A stretch of DNA of 41,282 nt from Deltaproteobacteria bacterium (GTDB lineage: Bacteria; Desulfobacterota; Binatia; UBA9968). Positions within the stretch are counted from its first letter, which is position 1. Each line of letters starts with the position of its first letter. Below, in pieces: positions 1-6,613 of the stretch. The notes under the pieces are model-generated. The model worked only from the letters and a program-made list of their open reading frames with translations. It searched no databases and was not told the origin of the DNA. A program made the translations under genes and the position numbers. The stretch is from assembly GCA_016874755.1 (NCBI GenBank), contig VGTH01000049.1, positions 1 to 41,282 on the forward strand. The letters are read 5' to 3'.

Positions 1-125
1 GCCGAGCCGGCGGGAGGGCCGCCCAAGACCACGGTGATGGTTTTATCTTGATAAAAGGGTGTTTGAGCTTGGCTCGGGCTTGCGCTCCAGAGCGTGAACA
101 CTAACAGAACCAACAGAGTTTTCAT
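1..125 (-). CDS. TctC/Bug-family tripartite tricarboxylate transporter SBP, N-terminal part
   Basis: Only the first 41 codons are inside the window; the gene runs off the left edge. Read on the minus strand from the ATG at 125, it starts with a classic signal peptide (MKTLLVLLVFTLWSASPSQA) followed by FYQDKTITVVLGGPPAG. That matches the start of mature TctC/Bug-type periplasmic binding proteins, which open with a 'yPsKpIrivVgfppGG'-like strand and loop. A GGAGGGG ribosome-binding site lies just upstream (plus-strand 128-134). It diverges from the SBP gene at 263. Family assignment rests on about 20 mature residues, so another SBP family is possible. Confidence 0.6.
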   Translation of the reverse strand, partial: MKTLLVLLVFTLWSASPSQAQTPFYQDKTITVVLGGPPAGS

Positions 126-262
126 GACCCCTCCGACGAAAGTCAGTTTTCATACTCCGGCGCGGCCAAAATGTCCAATGGCGGTTTGCACCATCCTCTT
201 GAAAACTCTGAAGTTTCAGGTCCAATAGCGATCTGAAGCTGTCACTTGGAGAGGAGTGCTGC

Positions 263-1378
263 ATGGTTCGTTGGTGGGCGAAATGTTTCTTGTGGATGAT
301 GCTTTTGAGCCTGGTGAGCGGGCGCGCCACGGTGTACGGCGCTGAAGCGCAAGAAGAATGGAAGCGCGTCATCGAGGCGGCCAAGAAGGAAGGCAAAGTG
401 GTTGCCGGCGGGCCGCCCACGGCGGTGCTGCGCAAGCAGTTTAAAGACACCTTCGAATCGCGTTTCGGCATTGAGCTCGAGCTCCTTTCCGCGCCCGGTC
501 CGCAGAATGCGCAGCGGGCGATTTCGGAATTTAAAGCCGGTGTGAAATTTTTTGATGTGCTGCATGGCGGCTCGGGCACGCTGCAGCCGCTCAAGAATGA
601 AAACATGCTGGCGCCCTTCATGGAGCAGATTATTCTCTCGGAAGTGAAAGACGCCAAACAATGGTGGGGCGGCCATCTCTGGGAAGACAACGTTAAGAGC
701 CATCGCTTTATTTATTCTTTCTCGGCCGATTTCTCCGTGCCGCCATTTTACAACTCGTCGCTGGTCTCGCCCGGCGACGTAAAATCCTACGACGATCTTT
801 TGCAGCCCAAGTGGAAGGGCAAGATCGGCATGTTTGAGCCGCGCGTGCCGAGCGCTGGCCAGGGGCTGTGGGGGTATCTGATGCGAGCCAAGGGTAAGGA
901 GTATTTGCAGAAACTGGCCGAGCAGAATCTCTACATTCATCGCGACGGCCAGCAGATCGCCGTCGCCCTGGCCAAGGGCAACGTGTGGATCGCCCTGGCG
1001 GTGGCGCAACGTTTCGTCGAACCCTTCATCAAGAATGGGTTGCCGATCAAAGTTTTGCCGGCAATGAAGGAAGGACTAGCGGGCAGCAACGGTTTCGGCA
1101 CGGTGGCAATGATGGCCAATGTGCCGCACCCCAATGCCGCGAAAGTCTATCTCAACTGGCTCCTTAGCAAAGAAGGACAGGAGCTCTACGGCCGGGCGTT
1201 GACACAGGGCAGCCGACGTTTTGACGTCGATACCAAATGGCTGGCGCGTCACAACACGCCGGCGGCGAAGGATATCACGACGCCGGAAGAGTTCGAGAAG
1301 ACCCGCTTCTACGGTGAGGATGTGATCGTCAACTGGCGCGAGCCCGCCGGCGAGTTTGCGCGAAAAATCTTAAAGTGA
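263..1378 (+). CDS. ABC transporter extracellular solute-binding protein (family 1 / iron-type)
   Basis: 371 residues. A signal peptide occupies about residues 1-27 (hydrophobic core WMMLLSLVSG, cleavage near VYGA). The mature protein starts with EWKRVIEAAKKEGKVV, the usual opening of extracellular solute-binding family 1 proteins related to Fe(3+)/putrescine binders, and shows the family segments YDDLLQPKWKGKIGM and NAAKVYLNWLLSKEGQ. It should bind a small ligand in the periplasm; the ligand cannot be read from sequence. The start is supported by GGAGAGGAG at 248-256. No permease or ATPase gene follows. Instead an alpha-hydroxy-acid oxidase begins 9 bases after the stop, so the two are probably co-transcribed and the ligand may be the oxidase substrate or a precursor (inference). 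Confidence 0.85.
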   Translation: MVRWWAKCFLWMMLLSLVSGRATVYGAEAQEEWKRVIEAAKKEGKVVAGGPPTAVLRKQFKDTFESRFGIELELLSAPGPQNAQRAISEFKAGVKFFDVLHGGSGTLQPLKNENMLAPFMEQIILSEVKDAKQWWGGHLWEDNVKSHRFIYSFSADFSVPPFYNSSLVSPGDVKSYDDLLQPKWKGKIGMFEPRVPSAGQGLWGYLMRAKGKEYLQKLAEQNLYIHRDGQQIAVALAKGNVWIALAVAQRFVEPFIKNGLPIKVLPAMKEGLAGSNGFGTVAMMANVPHPNAAKVYLNWLLSKEGQELYGRALTQGSRRFDVDTKWLARHNTPAAKDITTPEEFEKTRFYGEDVIVNWREPAGEFARKILK

Positions 1379-1387
1379 AGGAAGCTC

Positions 1388-2455
1388 ATGGCAACTGCAC
1401 CTCTGGTAAATGTCTTTGATTATGAAGCGGCGGCGAAAGAGCGGCTGCCGAAAGAGGAGTACGACTACATCGCCGGTGGCGCGACCGATGAGATCAGCGT
1501 CGATCGCAACCGGCGCGGCTACTCGAGCTGGGCGTTTCGCCCGCGCGTCTTGCGCGATGTCAGTAAGCTCGATCTTTCGACCACCGTGCAGGGCACAAAA
1601 GTCAAATTGCCGGTGTTGATCGCGCCCTGCGGCGGCCACAAGCGCGCTCACCCCGATGGTGAGCTGGCAACCTATCGCGCCGCCGCGGCGCGTGGCACGA
1701 TTCTCGCGGTCAGCGCCAATTCCAATACCTCGTTCGAAGACATTGCGAAGGCCGCCAAAGGAAATCTCTGGGTGCAGCTCTATCCGTTTCGCGACAAGGC
1801 CATGACGGAAGAATGGTTGCAGCGCGCCGAAGACACAGGGTACAAGGGCATCATTGTCACTTTGGATTCGCAGTGGCCGCCCAAGCGTGAGCGCAACATC
1901 CGCAACAACTACCAGCGCACGCGCGGGGTCAACTATCCCAAAACCGGCAAAGACACGCCGCGACCGGCAGGTCGAGCCGGCGAGGGCTCAGATCCGGCGG
2001 CGACCTGGCGCGATCTCGAATGGATCAAAAACGCCACGCCTTTGCCGGTGGTGGCCAAAGGTGTGTTGACCGGTGAAGACGTCGAGTTGTGCGTCGACGT
2101 CGGTGCCGACGGTGTGATCGTGTCCAACCATGGCGGCCGACATCTCGACAACACGTTGGCGACGGTGGAAGTGTTGCAGGAAGCCGTGGAAGCGGGCCGG
2201 GGCCGACTTGAAGTTTATCTCGACGGCGGTATTCGGCGCGGCGCCGACGTGGTCAAGGCGATCGCGCTGGGAGCGCGCGCCGTGTTCATCGGTCGCCCGC
2301 TCTTTTGGGGTTTGGCGGTGGATGGTGAAAAAGGCGTGGTGCGCGTGCTCGATCTGCTCAAAGAGGAGATCGAAATCACCATGGCGAAGTGCGGCCGGCC
2401 GACGATTGCCAGCATCGATGGCTCGACGATCGTCAAAGTGCCGCCGCTACCCTAA
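1388..2455 (+). CDS. FMN-dependent alpha-hydroxy-acid oxidizing enzyme
   Basis: 355 residues, a TIM-barrel flavoprotein of the glycolate oxidase / lactate dehydrogenase (LldD) family that oxidises 2-hydroxy acids to 2-oxo acids. Visible hallmarks are YDYIAGGA near residues 25-32 (catalytic Tyr region), the active-site SNHGGRHLDN near 246-255 with the proton-abstracting His and substrate-carboxylate Arg, and the FMN-phosphate loop LDGGIRRGADVVKA near 278-291, followed by ARAVFIGRP. It is slightly short for the family (usually about 360-400), mostly in the loop-4 region before the active-site strand. It probably forms an operon with the SBP upstream. The substrate is unknown; lactate, glycolate, mandelate or longer hydroxy acids are all possible. 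Confidence 0.88.
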   Translation: MATAPLVNVFDYEAAAKERLPKEEYDYIAGGATDEISVDRNRRGYSSWAFRPRVLRDVSKLDLSTTVQGTKVKLPVLIAPCGGHKRAHPDGELATYRAAAARGTILAVSANSNTSFEDIAKAAKGNLWVQLYPFRDKAMTEEWLQRAEDTGYKGIIVTLDSQWPPKRERNIRNNYQRTRGVNYPKTGKDTPRPAGRAGEGSDPAATWRDLEWIKNATPLPVVAKGVLTGEDVELCVDVGADGVIVSNHGGRHLDNTLATVEVLQEAVEAGRGRLEVYLDGGIRRGADVVKAIALGARAVFIGRPLFWGLAVDGEKGVVRVLDLLKEEIEITMAKCGRPTIASIDGSTIVKVPPLP

Positions 2456-2476
2456 ACCGAGTCTATCTCGGATTTA

Positions 2477-2512
2477 TCTCGCGCAGAGGCGCTGAGGACG
2501 CACAGGTTCGGA
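2477..2512 (+). repeat. Half copy of short interspersed repeat family A
   Basis: A degenerate single arm of the family whose core reads TCGCGCAAAGGCGCAAAGG, ending in GTTCGGA. Fuller copies are at 6509-6585 and 20685-20760, and another single arm is at 25623-25657. Here the end of the repeat (TTCGGAGGG) is also the ribosome-binding site of the GST gene that starts at 2522. Confidence 0.7.
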
Positions 2513-2521
2513 GGGTTTTTG

Positions 2522-3250
2522 ATGAAATACGAACTTTATTACCAGCCTTCGATTCAAGGGCGCGGTGAGTTTGTTCGGCTTGCCTTAGAAGATGCCGGGG
2601 CGAATTACGTCGATGTGGCGCGCGACCCCAATTTCGGTCGGCCGGGGATCATGAAGATTCTTGAAGATCCGAAAGTAGAGCACCCGTCCTACGCGCCGCC
2701 GTTTCTCAAAGCGGGTAAGCTGATGATCGGGCAGACGGCCAATATCCTGCAATACTTGGGACCGCGCATAGGCCTCGCGCCGAAGAGCGAGGCGGCGCGG
2801 CTGTGGGTGCATCAGCTACAACTGACGATCACCGACTGGGTGGCCGAAGTCGGCTTGACCCATCATCCGATCGCCAATGCGCTCTATTACGAAGAGCAAA
2901 AGCCCGAGTGCGCGAAGCGGGCTTTCTATTTTCGCACGCAGCGAATTCCCAAATTTCTCGGCTACTACGAAAAGATTCTCAACCACAATTCCAAAGGCGC
3001 GGACTTCTTGCTCGGTATGAAAATTTGCTATGCCGATCTCTCGCTGTTTCAGATGGTCGAGGGCTTGCGCTATGCGTTCCCACGCACGATGGCGAGCGAG
3101 GAGCCGAAGCATCCACGCGTGGTCCATGTTCATGACAAAGTCAAAGCGCGGCCGCGGCTTGCCAAGTATCTAGCCTCGCCACGACGCTTGGCGTTTAACC
3201 AGAACGGGATCTTTCGCCATTATCCAGAGTTGGAAGAGTCGCAGGGTTGA
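2522..3250 (+). CDS. Glutathione S-transferase family protein
   Basis: 242 residues. An N-terminal thioredoxin-like GST domain (about residues 1-85) opens with YELYYQPSIQGRGEFVRLAL, giving an active-site Tyr and the GRGE/VRLAL helix typical of sigma/alpha-like GSTs. The glutathione gamma-Glu contact region is GQTANILQYLG. The helical C-terminal domain fills the rest. It likely conjugates or isomerises an electrophile in the cytoplasm. I chose the ATG at 2522 over the TTG one codon upstream because GGAGGG (2510-2515) is well spaced to it. The ribosome-binding site comes from the tail of a family A repeat. It sits between an alpha-hydroxy-acid oxidase and a Rieske oxygenase, which suggests a catabolic role. 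Confidence 0.85.
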   Translation: MKYELYYQPSIQGRGEFVRLALEDAGANYVDVARDPNFGRPGIMKILEDPKVEHPSYAPPFLKAGKLMIGQTANILQYLGPRIGLAPKSEAARLWVHQLQLTITDWVAEVGLTHHPIANALYYEEQKPECAKRAFYFRTQRIPKFLGYYEKILNHNSKGADFLLGMKICYADLSLFQMVEGLRYAFPRTMASEEPKHPRVVHVHDKVKARPRLAKYLASPRRLAFNQNGIFRHYPELEESQG

Positions 3251-3255
3251 AAAAA

Positions 3256-3353
3256 GTGGAAACGCGGAAAGTGGAAAACGGAAATCCGGAATCGCTTTGG
3301 CCTATAAGATCGCCTTCTTGAGATCCGCAACCTTTCCGTTTCCCGTGTTTCTG
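3256..3353 (+). repeat. Imperfect inverted repeat of GGAAAC-rich words (family C)
   Basis: The GST-Rieske gap is filled by a purine-rich arm (3256-3290, repeats of GGAAA/CGGAAA) and a pyrimidine-rich arm (3325-3353, CCTTTCCGTTTCCCGTGTTT) that are roughly complementary, with a loop of about 34 bases. It is degenerate, and only one copy is in the window. The following GATTCGGAGG at 3363-3373 provides the ribosome-binding site of the Rieske gene. Confidence 0.5.
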
Positions 3354-3376
3354 TTTTGTCATGATTCGGAGGACTT

Positions 3377-4555
3377 ATGTTGAGTCACGAAGAAAATAAA
3401 TTTCTATGCCAGGTCGGCCCCGGCACTCCCGGCGGCGAGTTGTTGCGCCGCTATTGGCATGTGGTCGCAGCGTCGGGCGAACTCACCGCGGCCAAGCCTA
3501 AGAAGCGCGTCAAGATTCTCGGTGAAGATTTGGTTTTGTACCGCGATCGCAGTGGCAACTATGGGCTGGTTGCCGAGAAGTGCTCGCATCGCGGCGTGTC
3601 GCTCTATTATGGCTTCGTTGAAGACGATGGTATTCGCTGCGCCTATCACGGCTGGAAATTCGATGCCTGTGGCAAGTGCCTCGATCAACCGTTTGAAAAC
3701 CCCGAGGCCGACTTCAAGGGCAAGATTCAGCATCCCGCCTATCCGGTGATACGGCGCAGCGGCCTGTTGTTTGCCTACATGGGGCCGCCGGAAAAAAAGC
3801 CGCTGCCACCCAAGTGGGACTTGTTGATGCGCGACGACGCCAAAAAATCGGTCGACGTTTGCGAGACGCTGCGCTGCAATTGGCTGCAGGCGATGGAGAA
3901 TTCCGTCGACCCGACGCATACCTATTTTCTCCATTCGCACACATTAAAAGTAAAAGGCGATCCCGACCACGTGCCGTTTCACTACCGCATGGTGAGCAAG
4001 GTCGATTTCGACTTGGTGGTGCAGCCCACCTGGGCCGGCATTCAGAAGCAGCGCATCTTCGAGGACAGAGACGCGCCGCCGGAGACGCCGCACCCGCTGG
4101 TGTTTCCCAACATATTATTTGTCCCCGTGCGCATCGGCTACGCCATGCACTTCCGCACGCCGATCGACGATCACAACACGCAAGTCTTTCAACTGCGTTT
4201 CAGCCCGAGCAAAGACGGCAAGCCGGTGGCGCAGCCGGATGATATTCCCATCGAATACGTCGGCACGACCAATGAAGCCGGCGAGTTCCATATGGATAAT
4301 TTCACGAGCCAGGACCACATGGCGTGGGAAACCCAGGGGCCATTGGCCGATCGTTCGAAGGAGCACCTCGGCGAAGCCGATCGCGGCATCATCATGTTTC
4401 GCAAACTGCTGCGCGAACAGATCGAAGCCGTGCAGAAAGGGCAAACCCCTGTGGGCGTAAACTACGATGCTGCCAAAGACGAAACGATTCGCATGATTCC
4501 CGAAGGCAGCGCCTACGATGCTTTTTCGTTTAACGCTGCGCGGCAGCAGAGTTAA
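3377..4555 (+). CDS. Rieske non-heme iron oxygenase, alpha subunit (phthalate/vanillate-type)
   Basis: 392 residues. The N-terminal Rieske domain has the [2Fe-2S] ligands C-S-H near residues 68-70 and C-A-Y-H near 88-91 (IRCAYHGWKF). The C-terminal catalytic domain carries the mononuclear iron motif ENSVDPTHTYFLHSH near 174-188 (D-x2-H-x4-H) that bridges the subunits. Length and motif spacing fit the phthalate 4,5-dioxygenase / vanillate O-demethylase group, which hydroxylates or demethylates aromatic and related compounds. No ferredoxin reductase gene is adjacent, so electrons must come from elsewhere. The start follows CGGAGG with good spacing. Its stop lies two bases from the stop of the convergent methyltransferase gene, leaving no room for a separate terminator. 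Confidence 0.9.
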   Translation: MLSHEENKFLCQVGPGTPGGELLRRYWHVVAASGELTAAKPKKRVKILGEDLVLYRDRSGNYGLVAEKCSHRGVSLYYGFVEDDGIRCAYHGWKFDACGKCLDQPFENPEADFKGKIQHPAYPVIRRSGLLFAYMGPPEKKPLPPKWDLLMRDDAKKSVDVCETLRCNWLQAMENSVDPTHTYFLHSHTLKVKGDPDHVPFHYRMVSKVDFDLVVQPTWAGIQKQRIFEDRDAPPETPHPLVFPNILFVPVRIGYAMHFRTPIDDHNTQVFQLRFSPSKDGKPVAQPDDIPIEYVGTTNEAGEFHMDNFTSQDHMAWETQGPLADRSKEHLGEADRGIIMFRKLLREQIEAVQKGQTPVGVNYDAAKDETIRMIPEGSAYDAFSFNAARQQS

Positions 4556-4557
4556 CC

Positions 4558-5343
4558 CTAATCTTTGCGAGGACTCTTCTCCTCTGTCGGTTTGCCCGTC
4601 ATCGGCACGAAGCGCACGGGAAGGGTGCGCAGCGTTTCCATTCCCGACACGGTGCGCCGCAGGATGCGCAGTTCTTGGGTGCCAGTGCCAACCGGGATCG
4701 CCATCAAGCCGCCAACTTTAAGTTGCTGCACCAAGGCCGGCGGTATCTCGTCCGGCGCAGCGGTCACCATGATGCGATCGAAGGGTGCCTGTTCCGGCCA
4801 GCCAAGATAGCCATTGCCGGTGCGCACATGAATATTTTTGTAATGTAGATCCGCTAGCGTCCGCCGCGCCCGCTCGGCCAAGGGCGCGACGATCTCGATG
4901 GTGTAAACGTCTTTTGCCAGCGGGCTGAGCACCGCCGCTTGATAGCCGGAACCGGTGCCGATCTCGAGCACGCGGTGAGCCGGTTCCAGCGCCAATTCTT
5001 GGGTCATGAACGCAACGATGTAGGGCTGCGAGATAGTCTGACCATGGCCGATCGGCAGCGGGAAGTCGCCATAGGCGAGCTGTCGTTGCGGCTCGGGCAC
5101 GAAGAGATGGCGCGGCACGGTCAGCATCGCCTTGAGCACACGCGAGTCGCGGATGTCACGGCCGCGCAGCTGTTCATCCACCATCTGTCGCCGCTCTGCG
5201 GCCCGTTCGTCGGCACTGGGTTGGGCGTTGCTACTGCTGTAATGGACGCCAACCAACAAACATGCCGCGCACAGCGCTGCCACCGTCGAAGTGTGGCTGA
5301 GCCGCGAGAATATAGAGGGACTTTGACGCACGCTGAAAGACAT
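4558..5343 (-). CDS. pcm: Protein-L-isoaspartate O-methyltransferase, exported form
   Basis: 261 residues. It methylates L-isoaspartyl residues of damaged proteins using S-adenosylmethionine. Family signatures are GQTISQPY (101-108) and the SAM-binding motif LEIGTGSGYQ (126-135). Unlike the classical cytoplasmic enzyme of about 210 residues, it has an extra N-terminal hydrophobic segment (about 19-36, VAALCAACLLVGV) before the usual RRQMVDEQL start, so it is probably exported or membrane-anchored. No ribosome-binding site is visible upstream of the ATG, because the bases directly before it belong to the inverted repeat at 5347. A shorter start cannot be excluded. It is convergent with the Rieske gene. 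Confidence 0.88.
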   Translation of the reverse strand: MSFSVRQSPSIFSRLSHTSTVAALCAACLLVGVHYSSSNAQPSADERAAERRQMVDEQLRGRDIRDSRVLKAMLTVPRHLFVPEPQRQLAYGDFPLPIGHGQTISQPYIVAFMTQELALEPAHRVLEIGTGSGYQAAVLSPLAKDVYTIEIVAPLAERARRTLADLHYKNIHVRTGNGYLGWPEQAPFDRIMVTAAPDEIPPALVQQLKVGGLMAIPVGTGTQELRILRRTVSGMETLRTLPVRFVPMTGKPTEEKSPRKD

Positions 5344-5346
5344 CTG

Positions 5347-5611
5347 CTAGCCCGGATTATTCATCGCTGCGGCGCGATCGAAGTGAAACTCTTCCGGAGC
5401 GAAGGCAACAGATATCCGCTTCGACGCCGCCTTGTAGGGGGGCGACCGGCGGTCGCCCTGCTCTGCGAATCGCAGTGAAAAGGTCGAAGAGATGCCAAGC
5501 ATCGGCGCATTAAACCGAACGATTTGCGCTGATGCCTGCGCTCCTCCAGAGTTCCACTTCGATCGACACAGTGTCATGGGTTTTCCCGGTCGCATGAATA
5601 ATTCGGGCTAG
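5347..5611. mobile_element. Fold-back / MITE-like element filling the pcm-coxM gap
   Basis: The gap is bounded by 18-base terminal inverted repeats, CTAGCCCGGATTATTCAT at 5347-5364 and ATGAATAATTCGGGCTAG at 5594-5611, with one mismatch. A second, inner inverted pair (5375-5392 and 5548-5565, core CGATCGAAGTG) is nested at unequal distances. A GC-rich hairpin (GGGCGACC-GGC-GGTCGCCC, 5440-5458) lies inside. No transposase is encoded; an 82-codon minus-strand frame running from arm to arm looks like a by-product. The right arm contains the stop codon of coxM, and the left arm ends three bases before the pcm start. A non-autonomous element is the best reading; only one copy is seen in this window. 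Confidence 0.6.
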
Positions 5612-6483
5612 CGCGACTTGGCGGCGCGCCGCGCGGCTTCTTGAACGGCGCGCGCTGCGTAGACCTTTGCTAAATGAGCGCGGTAGTCGGCGCTGGCGTG
5701 CAGGTCTTCGAGAGGTTCTAGAGCATCGGCGATTGTCGCTGCGGCACTGACGATCAGTTTGTCGGTGAGTTTTTTGCCACGCAACAGGTCGGCGACCGCG
5801 GCGGCGCGAAACGGTCTGTCGGCCAAGCCGGTCACGCCAATGCCGATGTCTTCGCAGCTACCTTTGCCATTCACTCGAACCCAGGCGGCGACGCCGACGA
5901 TGGCGAAGCCGGAGGCCTGCTGGGGCATTTTCAAATAGACGCTGCCGGTGCGGCGCTGGGGCAAGGGAATGCGAATCTCGCTCAGAATTTCCGTCGGCGC
6001 GGTGGCGCTGGTCATTGGGCCGATGAAGAAATCATCGGCGTGGACGATGCGCTCGACATTGGCCTCGACCAAGTTGAACTCGGCGCCGAGCGCCAGCATG
6101 GCCGCCGGCCAATCGGCGGCAGGGTCGGCATGCACCAGGCTGCCGCCGATGGTGCCGCGGTTGCGCACCTGCACGTCGCCGATGGCGCGCGCGGTCTCGC
6201 AGAGCAGCGGGGAAGTCTTCTTGAGCAGTGCGGAGCTTTCGATTTGATAATGGGTTGTCAGAGCGCCGATGACGATCTTGTCCTTTTTTTGGCGGATTCC
6301 TCTCAGCTCGGCGATCTTGCCGATATCGATGAGCAGCGTCGGGTTGGCGAGCCGCAGTTTCATCAATGGCAGCAAGCTATGGCCGCCGGCGAGCAGTTTG
6401 GCGTCGTCGCCATGCTGCGCGAGGGCGCGCAGCGCCTCGTCGATCGTCCGCGGTGCGATGTGATCGAAAGCGGTCGGGATCAT
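5608..6483 (-). CDS. coxM: Molybdenum hydroxylase, FAD-binding medium subunit (CoxM/CutM-like)
   Basis: 291 residues. It is the FAD subunit of a xanthine dehydrogenase-family complex, passing electrons from the iron-sulfur subunit to FAD. Diagnostic flavin-binding motifs are LAGGHSLLPL (31-40) and TIGGSLVHAD (111-120), followed by the CO_deh_flav_C domain. It is the last gene of an S-L-M order on the minus strand. 130 bases containing a palindromic repeat separate it from coxL. Its TAG stop falls inside the terminal repeat of the element at 5347-5611, so the natural end could have been altered slightly, although overall length is normal for the family. Confidence 0.9.
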   Translation of the reverse strand: MIPTAFDHIAPRTIDEALRALAQHGDDAKLLAGGHSLLPLMKLRLANPTLLIDIGKIAELRGIRQKKDKIVIGALTTHYQIESSALLKKTSPLLCETARAIGDVQVRNRGTIGGSLVHADPAADWPAAMLALGAEFNLVEANVERIVHADDFFIGPMTSATAPTEILSEIRIPLPQRRTGSVYLKMPQQASGFAIVGVAAWVRVNGKGSCEDIGIGVTGLADRPFRAAAVADLLRGKKLTDKLIVSAAATIADALEPLEDLHASADYRAHLAKVYAARAVQEAARRAAKSR

Positions 6484-6508
6484 CGGGTCGTCTCACTCGG
6501 AGAGCAAA

Positions 6509-6585
6509 CCTCGCGCAAAGCTCGCAAAGGACGCCAAGTTCGGAAAGAAATCGTTTCTTTGCGTCCTTTGCGCCTTTGCGCGAGG
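6509..6585. repeat. Family A palindromic repeat between coxL and coxM
   Basis: A long imperfect hairpin. The left arm 6509-6544 starts CCTCGCGCAAAG and ends AAGTTCGGA; the right arm 6558-6585 is TTTGCGTCCTTTGCG then CCTTTGCGCGAGG. It sits between two genes of one operon, where it could fold in the mRNA and change the relative expression of coxL and coxM. It is the same family as 20685-20760. Confidence 0.8.
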
Positions 6586-6613
6586 CAAATTCTTTGTCCG
6601 ACCATTTGCGTTA

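Noticed and set aside
242-1009. Minus-strand 255-codon frame opposite the first SBP
   Set aside because: Shadow of the SBP coding frame; no ribosome-binding site and no domain.
5347-5595. An 82-codon minus-strand ORF between pcm and coxM
   Set aside because: It runs from one terminal repeat to the other of the fold-back element; its sequence is translated repeat and no ribosome-binding site is present.
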